A stretch of 47,326 nt of DNA. It comes from Bacteroidales bacterium. GTDB lineage: Bacteria > Bacteroidota > Bacteroidia > Bacteroidales > UBA12077. The stretch spans positions 1-47,326 of the forward strand of contig WTBR01000090.1 of assembly GCA_013138975.1 (NCBI GenBank). The letters run 5' to 3'. Positions 8,013-17,130 of this stretch are shown here, piece by piece. The notes below the pieces were generated by a model that did no database searches, had not been told where the DNA came from, and saw only the letters and a program-made list of their open reading frames with translations. Positions within the stretch are counted from its first letter, which is position 1. The number at the start of each line of letters is the position of its first letter. The position numbers were made by a program, and so were the translations under genes.

Positions 8013-9056
8013 TTATTCATGTGATTCTCTACCAGTTAAATATCTTTTCCATTTTTCAATAACTTGTGTCATATCATCGGGTAACTCCGAGTCAAAACGC
8101 ATATATTCTCCAGTTGTAGGATGTGTAAAGCCTAATGTTTTTGCATGTAATGCCTGTCGAGGTAATATGCTAAAACAATTATGAACAAATTGTTTGTATT
8201 TTGTAAAAGTAGTTCCTTTTAATATTTTATCACCGCCATATTCAAAGTCATTAAATAGGGGATGGCCAATGTGTTGAAAATGAACCCGTATTTGATGAGT
8301 TCGCCCTGTTTCGAGTCTGCATTCTATTAAAGTAATATATCCTAATTCTTGTAATACCTTATAGTGTGTAACAGCGTGTTTGCCTTGCTCTCCATCAGGA
8401 AATACATGCATTACTTTTCTGTTTTTAATATTTCTTCCTACATGACCTGTAATAGTTCCTTCTTTTTCATCGAATGTTCCCCAAACAAGTGCGTAATACC
8501 TTCTTTCGGTAGTTTTATCAAAGAATTGCTTAGCAAGTTTATTTAATGCTTGTTCTGTTTTTGCCAGCACTAATAATCCTGTAGTGTTTTTATCTATTCT
8601 GTGAACTAATCCGGGGCGCATATCTCCGGTATTATATAAAGGTAAATCTTTAAGATGATACAACATCGCATTTACCAATGTGCCATCATAATGACCATAC
8701 GATGGATGAACTACCATTCCTGCCTCTTTATTAACAATAACTAAGTCATCATCTTCATAAACAATATTGAGCGGAATATCCTCAGGTAATAATTCTATTT
8801 CTCTTGGCGGGTATGCCATTACAATTGAAATAGTATCGTTTGGCTTAACTTTATAATTTGATTTTACCGGCTTATTATTTACTAAAATATTATCGGCATC
8901 AGCAGCACTTTGAATCTTACTTCGAGATGCATTCTCAATTCTGTTTACAAGAAATTTATCTATTCTTAATGCTTTTTGACCAGCATCAACTTCAAATTTA
9001 TGATGTTCGAATAACTCCTGCTCTTCATTTTCTTTTATATCTTCTTCTTTCATCAT
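8013..9056 (-). CDS. rluD: RluA-family 23S rRNA pseudouridine synthase (RluD-like)
   Basis: This 347-residue enzyme isomerises uridine to pseudouridine in large-subunit rRNA. An S4 RNA-binding domain covers about residues 20-90 (LRIDKFLVNRIE, SRSKIQ). The catalytic domain has GLVHRIDKNTTGLLVLAK with nucleophile Asp155, and further family motifs ETGRTHQIRVH and GHPLFND. S4 plus RluA domains and the length fit RluD (U1911/1915/1917). The start overlaps no neighbour; it follows the T9SS gene by seven bases and is probably the last gene of the PASTA-T9SS-rluD operon. Confidence 0.94.
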   Translation of the reverse strand: MMKEEDIKENEEQELFEHHKFEVDAGQKALRIDKFLVNRIENASRSKIQSAADADNILVNNKPVKSNYKVKPNDTISIVMAYPPREIELLPEDIPLNIVYEDDDLVIVNKEAGMVVHPSYGHYDGTLVNAMLYHLKDLPLYNTGDMRPGLVHRIDKNTTGLLVLAKTEQALNKLAKQFFDKTTERRYYALVWGTFDEKEGTITGHVGRNIKNRKVMHVFPDGEQGKHAVTHYKVLQELGYITLIECRLETGRTHQIRVHFQHIGHPLFNDFEYGGDKILKGTTFTKYKQFVHNCFSILPRQALHAKTLGFTHPTTGEYMRFDSELPDDMTQVIEKWKRYLTGRESHE

Positions 9057-9063
9057 TATATAA

Positions 9064-11025
9064 TTAACGAACTATCATGAATTTTTTGGCACTATTTGCA
9101 CCTTTTGGATTTGAAATACGAATAAAGTAAATTCCCGAATTTAATTCTGATATATCCAGAGTTGATTTGTTTTCATTTGTGTCAATGAATATTCTTCCGT
9201 AAATATCAAATACTGTATATCGGTAATCAGTTGCAAAATCATTGTCAATATTTATGTTAAGTACATCATTTGCAGGATTTGGATAAATTGTATATTCAAG
9301 AGAATTATTTTTTAATGGAGTAGTAGTTGTTCCTGTTGAAATATTTAGTTCTTCACCCATTAATGGACGAATCATTATTGTTCCTTCAAACTGTGATTTT
9401 ACCCATGAATCTGAAAATCGATAGAAAAGTTTATCATTATTAATTTGGTTTACATCGAAACCAACATTTAGCATTTCGGGAGTATTGTTTTTTTGCCAAC
9501 CTATGTAAAATTTTCCTTCAAGAACTATTGTTGAATCAATAAGATATGTGGTAAATTTATTAAGTTCACCTTCTGTTTGAGGTTTAAGGTCTTCTTTTGT
9601 GTAGATTAAATTTCCAGGCGTTCCATTATCATCTTTCCAAATATGAAGCTTAAATGTGTATTGGTTTACTCCTGTTGAAGTTTGGTTAAAAAAGATTTGT
9701 ACCGCTCTTAAAGTATCCTTTTTATAGGTGTTAAAACGCATTGCAACCATTGCTCTTTCTGTTCCTTCTCCAATAATTCCATACCCGTTTTCTGCAGTGC
9801 CATCATCATATGCATAATAATTGTAAAATTTTTGTAAAAAGCGTGTTGTGTCGTTCCAATGGAAAGGAGTTTCTTCTATGTGCTCAGAGAAATAACTTCT
9901 TATTTCAAATAATGCAGAATCAAGAGAAGGATTATAAGGGAAAAGATAGTCAATTGAAATTACTTTGGTATATTTAGAATAAGGTTGAATAGGAGGATCT
10001 ACGTTATTATCTGCCAGTTTACTTATTCCGGTGTAACCTAGTAAATCTTCACTTTCAAATACCCTAGTGGGAAATTTTTCTTCATTTGTAAAGTTACGAT
10101 ATGTCATCTGAGTAGAATCTCCCATTTCGTATGCACTAGCTCTATCAAAATGTTTCCAAGGGATTGCTTGGTAATTTTTTAAAAGAGAACCCATTGGTTC
10201 ACAAATGGCAACATCTTCAATTAAAGTATCATTAATGCTGCGATCTTTATCGAGAATTATATAATCGATATGCCAATGATCGGCATTACTTGCTGTTCCT
10301 TCGATCGTTTCACTTTCTGATAAACTGGTGTAGTTTCTATACCTAAATTGAAAGTTACTTTTGAGATATTTGTCCTCATTAATTGGAATAAAAACTTGTT
10401 GGAATCTTTTTTTCAAATCAGTTAAGGTATCGCCTTTGATAGTTTTAATAGTAGTGTCACTTAATAAGTATGTTTCAGATAATATGGAATCCTTTTCATT
10501 AAAAATAGCAATCCATTTTTTATCCCAAACCGTATCGTTTTGGCAAAATTCTAAAATTAACGAATCATTTAAATCGGGTGTATCTCCCAGGCCTCCGGGT
10601 TCATAATAAAAACTTAGAAATATTGTATTGTTTCCGGGGTAATTTAGGTTAATAATATTGCTTGTTAGTGTGTCGCCGCCAAAGGGAATGTTATTTGTAT
10701 CTGTATAAATTGCTCCTGTTTCGTCTATTGCATCAAAAGTAGCAACGCCAATACTTAATTGATCGTACGCATAAGTCTGGTTAACGAAAACATTTTTATC
10801 TTGCCATAATAAATCGTTAGGGTATCCTATGGTTTTAGCAAAATCATCAATAAATGGAAGCTCAATGGGAGCTTTTGCTTGTTCAGCTTTAGTTTCTGAT
10901 TTACTTGAATATAGTTGCTTTATGATAGGATTTGTTTGCAAGCCTTTTAATGTTTCTTGTGCTTTGGAAGAAGTAACACAAGAAAGCAGAACTAAACTAG
11001 CTAAATAGAATTTAATATTTTTCAA
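9064..11025 (-). CDS. T9SS cargo protein with C-terminal sorting domain
   Basis: This 653-residue protein has a signal peptide (MKNIKFYLASLVLLSCVTSS) and, in its last 80 residues, a type A T9SS sorting domain: YTIYPNPANDVLNI, a strand with VFDIYGR, and LNSGIYFIRISN, ending in KKFMIVR. The middle has no recognised enzyme motif; its aromatic-rich beta segments suggest adhesive or structural domains. It should pass the inner membrane by Sec and the outer membrane by T9SS. The start appears to be TTG (11023-11025), because the signal peptide begins there and no ATG is available. It sits between a PASTA protein and rluD, 11 and 7 bases away. Confidence 0.88.
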   Translation of the reverse strand: MKNIKFYLASLVLLSCVTSSKAQETLKGLQTNPIIKQLYSSKSETKAEQAKAPIELPFIDDFAKTIGYPNDLLWQDKNVFVNQTYAYDQLSIGVATFDAIDETGAIYTDTNNIPFGGDTLTSNIINLNYPGNNTIFLSFYYEPGGLGDTPDLNDSLILEFCQNDTVWDKKWIAIFNEKDSILSETYLLSDTTIKTIKGDTLTDLKKRFQQVFIPINEDKYLKSNFQFRYRNYTSLSESETIEGTASNADHWHIDYIILDKDRSINDTLIEDVAICEPMGSLLKNYQAIPWKHFDRASAYEMGDSTQMTYRNFTNEEKFPTRVFESEDLLGYTGISKLADNNVDPPIQPYSKYTKVISIDYLFPYNPSLDSALFEIRSYFSEHIEETPFHWNDTTRFLQKFYNYYAYDDGTAENGYGIIGEGTERAMVAMRFNTYKKDTLRAVQIFFNQTSTGVNQYTFKLHIWKDDNGTPGNLIYTKEDLKPQTEGELNKFTTYLIDSTIVLEGKFYIGWQKNNTPEMLNVGFDVNQINNDKLFYRFSDSWVKSQFEGTIMIRPLMGEELNISTGTTTTPLKNNSLEYTIYPNPANDVLNINIDNDFATDYRYTVFDIYGRIFIDTNENKSTLDISELNSGIYFIRISNPKGANSAKKFMIVR

Positions 11026-11036
11026 GAGTATTTGCT

Positions 11037-11870
11037 TTAATCATTATTTATTATTGAGTCTACTGACTCAATGTCTATTTCTTCTGGATAAAGAATTACC
11101 GAGTCAACAGTTAACCACACATCAACGCTAGATCCTAATCTTATTAATTTATTTTCTTTGAAAGAAGGATATTGTCTCCAAACTTTTGCATCGATAGAAT
11201 CTTCAGCTGTTCCAATTGATTCATCATAGATTATTGCACCTAAATTTAATGCTGATCGTAAAATTCGATTTTTAGCTTTTTCCAATGAATAATTGTCGAG
11301 ATTGGGGATTTGTGTTTTTTGATTGCTCAAACCCATTCCAAGTACTAAGTCAATTTTTGATCCTTTAGGAATCATTTCGCCTTCTTTAATTTCTTTGCTA
11401 TTAAATTTTTGTTTTAATACATTATTTATTGCAATATCCGGAATGTGAATTAATCTACCGATTTCTAATCCTGCATTTTTTAATACAGCTTCGGCCTGAC
11501 GGTGCGAAACACCAACAATATTAGGCATTTCTACCTTCTCAGGATTAAAAGCATTAACTATGAGAAATATTCGACGATTCTTTTTTACTTTAAATCCTAC
11601 AACCGGATTTTGTTCTATTACAGTACCTTTTGGTAAGTTTTTATTAAAAACGGAGTCAGAAACCTCAATACGCATCTTACTATTTTTAGCTTTAATATAT
11701 ACCTCTTCCATGGTTAATCCCTTAAAGTTAGGAACGGATAAGGTTTGTCCATGATGAGTATACACTTTCAGAATTAGAAATGTAAGAAATAACAATGCAG
11801 TTACGCCTCCTAGTGCGTATGCTAACAGTTTGTAAAATTTTTTACTGGATAGGAATTTAAATAGAGTCAT
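11037..11870 (-). CDS. Membrane-anchored PASTA-domain protein
   Basis: This 277-residue protein has a short cytoplasmic tail, one membrane helix at about residues 15-36, and three PASTA-like domains outside. They begin at SVPNFKGLTMEEV, EMPNIVGVSHRQAEAVL and QIPNLDNYSLEKAKNRI. PASTA domains bind peptidoglycan fragments in kinases and PBPs; here there is no kinase or transpeptidase domain. In Bacteroidota such proteins commonly sit beside rluD and ddl, which points to a cell-wall-linked role. It is the first gene of a three-gene minus-strand operon. A possible -7 box lies about 41 bases before its start. Confidence 0.92.
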   Translation of the reverse strand: MTLFKFLSSKKFYKLLAYALGGVTALLFLTFLILKVYTHHGQTLSVPNFKGLTMEEVYIKAKNSKMRIEVSDSVFNKNLPKGTVIEQNPVVGFKVKKNRRIFLIVNAFNPEKVEMPNIVGVSHRQAEAVLKNAGLEIGRLIHIPDIAINNVLKQKFNSKEIKEGEMIPKGSKIDLVLGMGLSNQKTQIPNLDNYSLEKAKNRILRSALNLGAIIYDESIGTAEDSIDAKVWRQYPSFKENKLIRLGSSVDVWLTVDSVILYPEEIDIESVDSIINND

Positions 11871-11910
11871 TATTGTTTGTGCTATTACATTAATATAGTT
11901 AACGATGAGA

Positions 11911-11918
11911 CAAATATA
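11911..11918 (-). promoter_or_regulatory. Possible -7 box for the PASTA-T9SS-rluD operon
   Basis: Minus-strand TATATTTG fits TAnnTTTG exactly. The nearest TTG upstream is only 14 bases away, shorter than usual, so only the -7 box is claimed. Confidence 0.35.
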
Positions 11919-11966
11919 AAATTATGTAAGCACAAACTAAAATTAATCTGAAGCAAAATGAATCAA

Positions 11967-13079
11967 TTAATATTCCTTGACAGTGTTGTAAACAGTATCT
12001 CTTTCAATTGGTTTTTTGCCTGCTGTTTTTATGAGTTCAACTAAGTCATTGGTAGTCATAGTTGGCTTTTGGTCTTTTGCTCCTGCCATCGAATAAATTT
12101 TTGTTGAGTCATCAATGGTTCCATCAATATCATCAACTCCAAAAGATAAAGAGATTTGTGAAACATCTTTTCCAAGCATTGGCCAGTATGCTTTTATGTG
12201 ATCAAAATTATCAAGGTATATTCTGGATATTGCAAATATTTTCAAGTCTTCAAGTGTATTAACTTCTCCAATATATGAAAGTGAATTATTTGCTTTTTTA
12301 AATTTTAAAGGTATAAAAGTGTTAAATCCCTTTGTTTGATCTTGTAGATCTCTTAATTTATCGAGATGTTCAATCCTGTGACGATTATTTTCCAGATGAC
12401 CATAGAGCATAGTTGCATTAGAGGGCAGCCCAACTTTATGTGCAGTTTTATGTATGTTTAACCATTGTTCAGCTGTGGATTTTTCATGACATACTTGCTT
12501 TCTTATTTCGGGCTCGAATATTTCGGCTCCTCCACCAGGAATGCTATTTAATCCGTATTCTTTTAGTTTTAGAAGACCTTCTTCAAGATTCATATGAGCC
12601 TTTTTTATCATAAAGTCCAATTCAACTGCGGTGAAAGCTTTTACATGAATGTCAGGTAAGATTTCTTTAATTCGTTGAATCATCTCTCCATAATAATGTA
12701 AATCGCGATTTGGGTGAACTCCACCAACAATATGAACTTCGGTGACTCCCTTATTTTTGTAGGACTCAGCTTTTTTTAGAATATCATCCATAGAATATTC
12801 CCAACTTCCTTCTTGATTTACTTTTCTGTGATATGAACAAAACTTACAATCGTAAATGCAAATGTTTGTTGGTTCTATATGAAAGTTCTTGTTGAAAAAT
12901 ACTTTGTCTTGATTTTTCTTTTTGTTTTGAAAGTTGGCAATGATTCCTAGTATTCCCAGATCGAAGTTGAATAATTCTATTCCTTCTTCAACTGTTAATC
13001 TTTGCTGTTGAAGAATTTTATTGGTAATTCTTTCGTGTAAATCACTCAATTGTCCTGATGAAAGTATCTCGTGTATCAA
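11967..13079 (-). CDS. mqnE: Aminofutalosine synthase MqnE (radical SAM)
   Basis: This 370-residue radical SAM enzyme acts in the futalosine pathway of menaquinone synthesis, forming aminofutalosine from a chorismate-derived enolpyruvyl compound and SAM. The CX3CX2C cluster is Cys74, Cys78 and Cys81 in HIEPTNICIYDCKFCSY. VHIVGGVHPNRDLHYY, PGGGAEIFEPEIRKQVCHEK and ATMLYGHLE follow, which fit MqnE better than the related cyclase MqnC. The start appears to be TTG (13077-13079): an in-frame stop lies just upstream and the next Met is deep inside the domain. A menaquinone pathway fits the quinone-linked oxidoreductase at 198-3729. Confidence 0.87.
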   Translation of the reverse strand: MIHEILSSGQLSDLHERITNKILQQQRLTVEEGIELFNFDLGILGIIANFQNKKKNQDKVFFNKNFHIEPTNICIYDCKFCSYHRKVNQEGSWEYSMDDILKKAESYKNKGVTEVHIVGGVHPNRDLHYYGEMIQRIKEILPDIHVKAFTAVELDFMIKKAHMNLEEGLLKLKEYGLNSIPGGGAEIFEPEIRKQVCHEKSTAEQWLNIHKTAHKVGLPSNATMLYGHLENNRHRIEHLDKLRDLQDQTKGFNTFIPLKFKKANNSLSYIGEVNTLEDLKIFAISRIYLDNFDHIKAYWPMLGKDVSQISLSFGVDDIDGTIDDSTKIYSMAGAKDQKPTMTTNDLVELIKTAGKKPIERDTVYNTVKEY

Positions 13080-13099
13080 TTTGTTAGAATTTTAAGCTA

Positions 13100-13107
13100 C
13101 AAAAATA
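13100..13107 (-). promoter_or_regulatory. Possible -7 box for mqnE
   Basis: Minus-strand TATTTTTG fits TAnnTTTG and lies about 20 bases before the TTG start, which would make a very short leader. A TTG at 13134-13136 is 26 bases upstream, a little far for the -33 box. Confidence 0.35.
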
Positions 13108-13200
13108 AGAGAATTTTAATTCTTTTAGGAAATCAAACAAGGAAATAGAGATATTGTTTACTAAAATGACAGAGATAAACTGACTTTAATAAATAAAAAA

Positions 13201-13230
13201 AGTAAGGAATAAAATGAATTATTCCTTACT
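13201..13230 (-). terminator. Rho-independent terminator of rpmH
   Basis: AGTAAGGAATAA (13201-13212) and TTATTCCTTACT (13219-13230) form a perfect 12-bp stem with a 6-base loop. On the minus strand it is followed by a run of seven Ts. It lies 21 bases past the rpmH stop. Confidence 0.88.
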
Positions 13231-13251
13231 TAAAGTATATAGAGTTTTTAA

Positions 13252-13410
13252 TTATTTCCTTGAATTGAATTCGTCGGATACAGTTAATTGTTTTCTGCCC
13301 TTAGCTCTTCGTCTAGCTAATATTTTTCTACCGTTTACAGACGACATTCTTTCTCTGAATCCGTGCTTGTTCTTTCTTTTTGTGTTCGAAGGCTGAAATG
13401 TTCTTTTCAT
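13252..13410 (-). CDS. rpmH: 50S ribosomal protein L34
   Basis: A 52-residue basic protein starting [20 protein letters not shown] and continuing [20 protein letters not shown] is the unmistakable L34 signature. L34 is a structural protein of the large ribosomal subunit. The C-terminus ([12 protein letters not shown]) is the slightly extended form seen in Bacteroidota. The gene is monocistronic, with its own promoter and a strong terminator. It does not have the common dnaA or rnpA neighbours. Confidence 0.97.
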   Translation of the reverse strand: MKRTFQPSNTKRKNKHGFRERMSSVNGRKILARRRAKGRKQLTVSDEFNSRK

Positions 13411-13454
13411 CTCAATATATTTTTAAAATGTTTTTACTTTATTTTTTAGAACTG

Positions 13455-13483
13455 CAAAAGTAATATTTTTTTCCTATCTGCAA
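13455..13483 (-). promoter_or_regulatory. Bacteroidota-type promoter of rpmH
   Basis: On the minus strand TTG (13481-13483), an 18-base spacer and TACTTTTG (13455-13462) fit the -33 and -7 elements of the primary Bacteroidota sigma factor. The rpmH start is 44 bases past the -7 box. Confidence 0.7.
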
Positions 13484-13507
13484 AAAGTTTTTTGTATTAA
13501 AATCAAA

Positions 13508-14128
13508 TTAAATTGGCAGATAAATGATTTTTTTTGTTTCAAAAAACGATTCTGCAAAGAATTCAGAGATTTCAAAGCTACTTATTCTTGATTTAAATTT
13601 CTTTAATTCTTCTTCAAGATCGCCTCCTTTTAAATATAAAATTCCATTTTGCAGATTGTTGTGTGATTCTTGTTTAACTTTTTTTCTTGCCCAATTATAA
13701 AACACAGGGAATGCTGTAACTGCTCTGCTTACAACAAAATCATAGGTGCTTTTTATTTGCTCTGCTTTTATTTGTTCTGCTTGTATATTTTTAAGGTCTA
13801 AGGCCGATGAAATTTCTTGAACTACTTTTATCTTTTTGCCAATAGAATCTACCAAATGAAATTTGCATTCAGGAAAAAGTATAGCTAATGGTATTCCGGG
13901 AAAACCTCCTCCTGTGCCAATGTCAAGAATCTTAGTGTTGGGTTTAAATAGAATTACTTTAGCAATAGCTAAAGAATGAAGAATGTGCCTTTCGTAGAGC
14001 TGATCAATATCTTTTCTTGAAATAACATTGATTTTATTATTCCATTCTTCGTATAATTCTTGTAATAAAAGAAATTGTCTTTTTTGCTCTTCCGATAATT
14101 CGGGAAAGTATTTTAGAATTATCTTCAT
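13508..14128 (-). CDS. rsmG: 16S rRNA (guanine-N7) methyltransferase RsmG
   Basis: This 206-residue SAM-dependent enzyme methylates G527 of 16S rRNA. Family marks are EEWNNKINVISRKD, LYERHILHSLA, the SAM-binding loop LDIGTGGGFPGIPLAI, and the later VVSRAVTAFP. Length is normal. It is the last gene of a GT2-sigma-rsmG operon, ten bases after the sigma factor. Loss of this gene is known to give low-level streptomycin resistance in other bacteria. Confidence 0.95.
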   Translation of the reverse strand: MKIILKYFPELSEEQKRQFLLLQELYEEWNNKINVISRKDIDQLYERHILHSLAIAKVILFKPNTKILDIGTGGGFPGIPLAILFPECKFHLVDSIGKKIKVVQEISSALDLKNIQAEQIKAEQIKSTYDFVVSRAVTAFPVFYNWARKKVKQESHNNLQNGILYLKGGDLEEELKKFKSRISSFEISEFFAESFFETKKIIYLPI

Positions 14129-14138
14129 ATTACTGATT

Positions 14139-14741
14139 TTATTTGATGTTTGGGTTACTGTTTTTTAAAATATTGTAGAGTAACTCACGAGCTCTAAAAA
14201 GTTGCGCTTTAACAGTACCAATTGGTAAACTTAGTTCAGTAGCGATTTCTTCGTAAGAGTATTCTTTAAAATATCTTAATTCAACTAAAGTTTTGTATCG
14301 AGGTTTAAGTTTTTCGACAACACTTCGTGTTAATTCCATGCGCTGACTCTTAATCATATCTTCTTCCGGATCGGGAGTGTCTGAATGCAATGGTGTGCCT
14401 AAAGTCTCTTGATCGGATGTGGAGTGATCTAATGAAATCAGATTTGCTTTTTTCTTTCGAATAAAATCGATACAGTTATTTGTTGCTATTTTAAATAACC
14501 ATGTGCTGAAAGCATAATTAGGTGTATACTGACTAATATTTTTAAATGCTTTTCCAAAAGCCTCAATGGTTAAGTCTTCTGCATCGCTATTATTATTAAC
14601 CATTTTTAACAGCATAAAGTAAATCGCATCCCTATATCTACCAAGAAGTTCCGCATAAGCTTTTTGATCACCTGCAATTGCAAGTTTCACAAGCTTGTAG
14701 TCGTGTTTGCCTTTTTCTGATAGATTTGAATTTACTTCCAT
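14139..14741 (-). CDS. ECF-type RNA polymerase sigma factor
   Basis: This 200-residue sigma-70 family protein has region 2 at about residues 25-95 (DAEDLTIEAFGKAFKNI, FSTWLFKIATNNCIDFIRKK). Region 4 lies at residues 135-190 and contains the helix-turn-helix (YSYEEIATELSLPIGTVKAQLFRAR). Regions 1 and 3 are missing, as in ECF factors. No anti-sigma gene is adjacent; it overlaps the glycosyltransferase by ten bases upstream and rsmG follows it. Its target promoters are unknown. Confidence 0.93.
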   Translation of the reverse strand: MEVNSNLSEKGKHDYKLVKLAIAGDQKAYAELLGRYRDAIYFMLLKMVNNNSDAEDLTIEAFGKAFKNISQYTPNYAFSTWLFKIATNNCIDFIRKKKANLISLDHSTSDQETLGTPLHSDTPDPEEDMIKSQRMELTRSVVEKLKPRYKTLVELRYFKEYSYEEIATELSLPIGTVKAQLFRARELLYNILKNSNPNIK

Positions 14742-15874
14742 TTATTTTTTTTTGATGTGAAGCTATTTGCTAAAATAAAAGAAAAATTTAAATATGGCAT
14801 AAGAATATCATAAAGAAGCGAAGGTACTAATAAATTTCTTTCATTAAAACGCTTCATAGTAATTTTATAGACAATCGTTTGTAATATTAATCTAAATGCA
14901 AATGCACTTAGTATGTATATATATAAATCTTTAAACCAAATAAGAGATAATATAAAAAGAATGTAGAAGGATACCCTACTTGTATTTTCACAAAATATAC
15001 GCCATTTTGTTCCGAAATTATACAATTTTCCGGTAGTAGTGTGTCTTTTTTTCTGTTTAAACCAAGCTGCAAAAGTAGGTTCGGATTTTGATCTGGTAAT
15101 AGATTCCGGAGAAATTTCGATACTCGTATTAATCTTGTTTGCTACTTCTTTAATAAAAAGATCATCATCTCCCGACTCAATGTGATTGTGGCTGGCAAAT
15201 CCTTTATTTTTAAAAAATAAGGATTTTCGATATGCAAGGTTTCTTCCAACACCCATATATGTTTTTTTGCCCAATGCAAATGTTAAATATTGTAGTGCAA
15301 TGAATAAGGTGTCGAAGCGAATTAAATTATTAATTAATTTATTTTCTCTTATGTATCCTCCATATCCCAGTACAATATCCGTCTTCTCTGTGAAGTTTTC
15401 CTGCATTTTTTCTATCCATTTATTACTATATGCTACACAATCTGCATCAGTTAAAAGTAATAAATCGTTTTTTGCGGCCTTAATACCAATTGTTAATGCA
15501 AGTTTCTTGGTGTGATAAAATTTTTCATCGGGCTTAATAGTTGTTACTTTAAGGTGTTTATATTTTTTTTGCATTCTCTCAAGAACAAATTCTGACTCGT
15601 CTTCTGAACAATCATTAACAACAATTACTTCATAATCCGGATAATCTTGAGTTAGAATACTTCGCAAGTATTTTTCTAGATTTTCTTCTTCGTTACGTGC
15701 GCATATAACTACAGATACAGGCTCTTTAATTTGCTTTTTGTCTTGTTTCTTTCTTGAAAAAAGAATCCTTGAATAGTAGAAAATATAAAAATACAATTGA
15801 ATTAATAAACTTAATCCAAATGCAATAAGTATAATGTAAATTGGATTTTCTAAAATAAAATTAATATACTCCAC
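14732..15874 (-). CDS. Membrane glycosyltransferase, family 2
   Basis: This 380-residue protein has an N-terminal membrane helix (residues 10-35) and a GT2 catalytic domain with VVICARNEEENLEKYL, DYEVIVVNDCSEDES, and the metal-binding DxD-like LLTDADCVAYS. SGDDDLFIKEVA is the likely acceptor/base region, and QKKRHTTTGKLY is QxxRW-like. Two or three C-terminal helices follow. It probably transfers a nucleotide-sugar residue to a lipid or polysaccharide at the inner membrane; donor and acceptor are unknown. It is the first gene of the operon and overlaps the sigma gene. Confidence 0.9.
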   Translation of the reverse strand: MEYINFILENPIYIILIAFGLSLLIQLYFYIFYYSRILFSRKKQDKKQIKEPVSVVICARNEEENLEKYLRSILTQDYPDYEVIVVNDCSEDESEFVLERMQKKYKHLKVTTIKPDEKFYHTKKLALTIGIKAAKNDLLLLTDADCVAYSNKWIEKMQENFTEKTDIVLGYGGYIRENKLINNLIRFDTLFIALQYLTFALGKKTYMGVGRNLAYRKSLFFKNKGFASHNHIESGDDDLFIKEVANKINTSIEISPESITRSKSEPTFAAWFKQKKRHTTTGKLYNFGTKWRIFCENTSRVSFYILFILSLIWFKDLYIYILSAFAFRLILQTIVYKITMKRFNERNLLVPSLLYDILMPYLNFSFILANSFTSKKNKWK

Positions 15875-15999
15875 GGTATTTTTGGTTTTTTAATTTCTTG
15901 GTAATTTTATTAAACATTTTTCGCTTATACAAGAATTGTGTTTCGAAGAAATGATTTATTTATTCACATTATTTATCTTTACCACGAAATTTAAGCTTT

Positions 16000-17130
16000 A
16001 TGAAATTTAAAATATTTGCAAAAGAGTCTAATACAAAGGCGAGAGCGGGGGAGATAACAACTGATCACGGTATAATTCAAACACCAATTTTTATGCCTGT
16101 TGGAACAGTAGCTAGTGTAAAAGGAGTTAATCAGCGCGATTTAATTGACGACGTTAAAGCTCAAATTATATTAGGTAATACTTATCATTTATATCTGCGT
16201 CCGGGAATGGAAACCATGCAAATGGCAGGAGGTTTGCATCAATTTATGAATTGGGATCGACCTCTTTTAACTGATAGTGGGGGTTATCAGGTATTTTCTT
16301 TATCTGAAAACAGAAAGTTAAAAGAAGATGGTGCACATTTCAGATCGCATATCGACGGTTCAAAACATATTTTTACACCTGAAAATATTGTTGACATTCA
16401 ACGTATAATTGGTGCAGATATAATTATGGCTTTTGATGAATGTACTCCATATCCTTGTGATTACGATTATGCCAAAAAATCCATGGAATTAACTCATCGT
16501 TGGTTAAAGAGAGGATTGAATAGATTTGATGAGACAGAATCATTATATGGTCATAAGCAAACATTTTTTCCAATCGTTCAAGGTAGTGTTTACAAGGATT
16601 TAAGAATTGAATCGGCAAAGAATATAAGCTCACATGATAGAGATGGATATGCTATAGGTGGCTTATCTGTTGGAGAGCCTGCGGAGGAAATGTATGATAT
16701 GATTGAGGTTGTAAATGAAATATTACCTGAAGATAAACCACGTTATTTGATGGGAGTTGGAACTCCTGTTAATATTCTTGAAGGAATTGATCGGGGAATA
16801 GATATGTTCGATTGTGTTATGCCAACTCGAAATGGTAGAAATGGTATGTTGTTTACGCGAGATGGAATAATAAATATAAAAAATGTTAAATGGAAGAACG
16901 AATTTTCGGTTATTGAAGAAAATGGTGCTTCATTTGTAGATACTAAGTTTACCAAAGCATATTTAAGGCATTTATTTATTTCGAAAGAATTATTAGGGCC
17001 GCAAATTGCCAGTTTACATAATTTAAGTTTTTATCTTTGGTTGGTTGGTGAAGCAAGACAAAAAATACTTGATGGATCATTTCTGTCATGGAAAAATGAA
17101 ATGGTACAAAATTTATCTCGCAGATTATGA
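16000..17130 (+). CDS. tgt: tRNA-guanine transglycosylase (queuine tRNA-ribosyltransferase)
   Basis: This 376-residue enzyme exchanges guanine-34 for preQ1 in tRNAs with GUN anticodons. The substrate-site Asp92 is in LLTDSGGYQVFSL, and the nucleophile Asp271 is in MFDCVMPTRNGRNGML. The structural zinc motif CxCxxC of most bacterial enzymes is absent: residues 306-316 read EENGASFVDTK where the cysteines would be, although the later histidine (SLHNLSF) is kept. I recall similar cysteine loss in other Bacteroidota Tgt proteins, so it is probably a lineage trait, not damage. The stop overlaps the next gene's ATG as ATGA. Confidence 0.95.
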   Translation: MKFKIFAKESNTKARAGEITTDHGIIQTPIFMPVGTVASVKGVNQRDLIDDVKAQIILGNTYHLYLRPGMETMQMAGGLHQFMNWDRPLLTDSGGYQVFSLSENRKLKEDGAHFRSHIDGSKHIFTPENIVDIQRIIGADIIMAFDECTPYPCDYDYAKKSMELTHRWLKRGLNRFDETESLYGHKQTFFPIVQGSVYKDLRIESAKNISSHDRDGYAIGGLSVGEPAEEMYDMIEVVNEILPEDKPRYLMGVGTPVNILEGIDRGIDMFDCVMPTRNGRNGMLFTRDGIINIKNVKWKNEFSVIEENGASFVDTKFTKAYLRHLFISKELLGPQIASLHNLSFYLWLVGEARQKILDGSFLSWKNEMVQNLSRRL

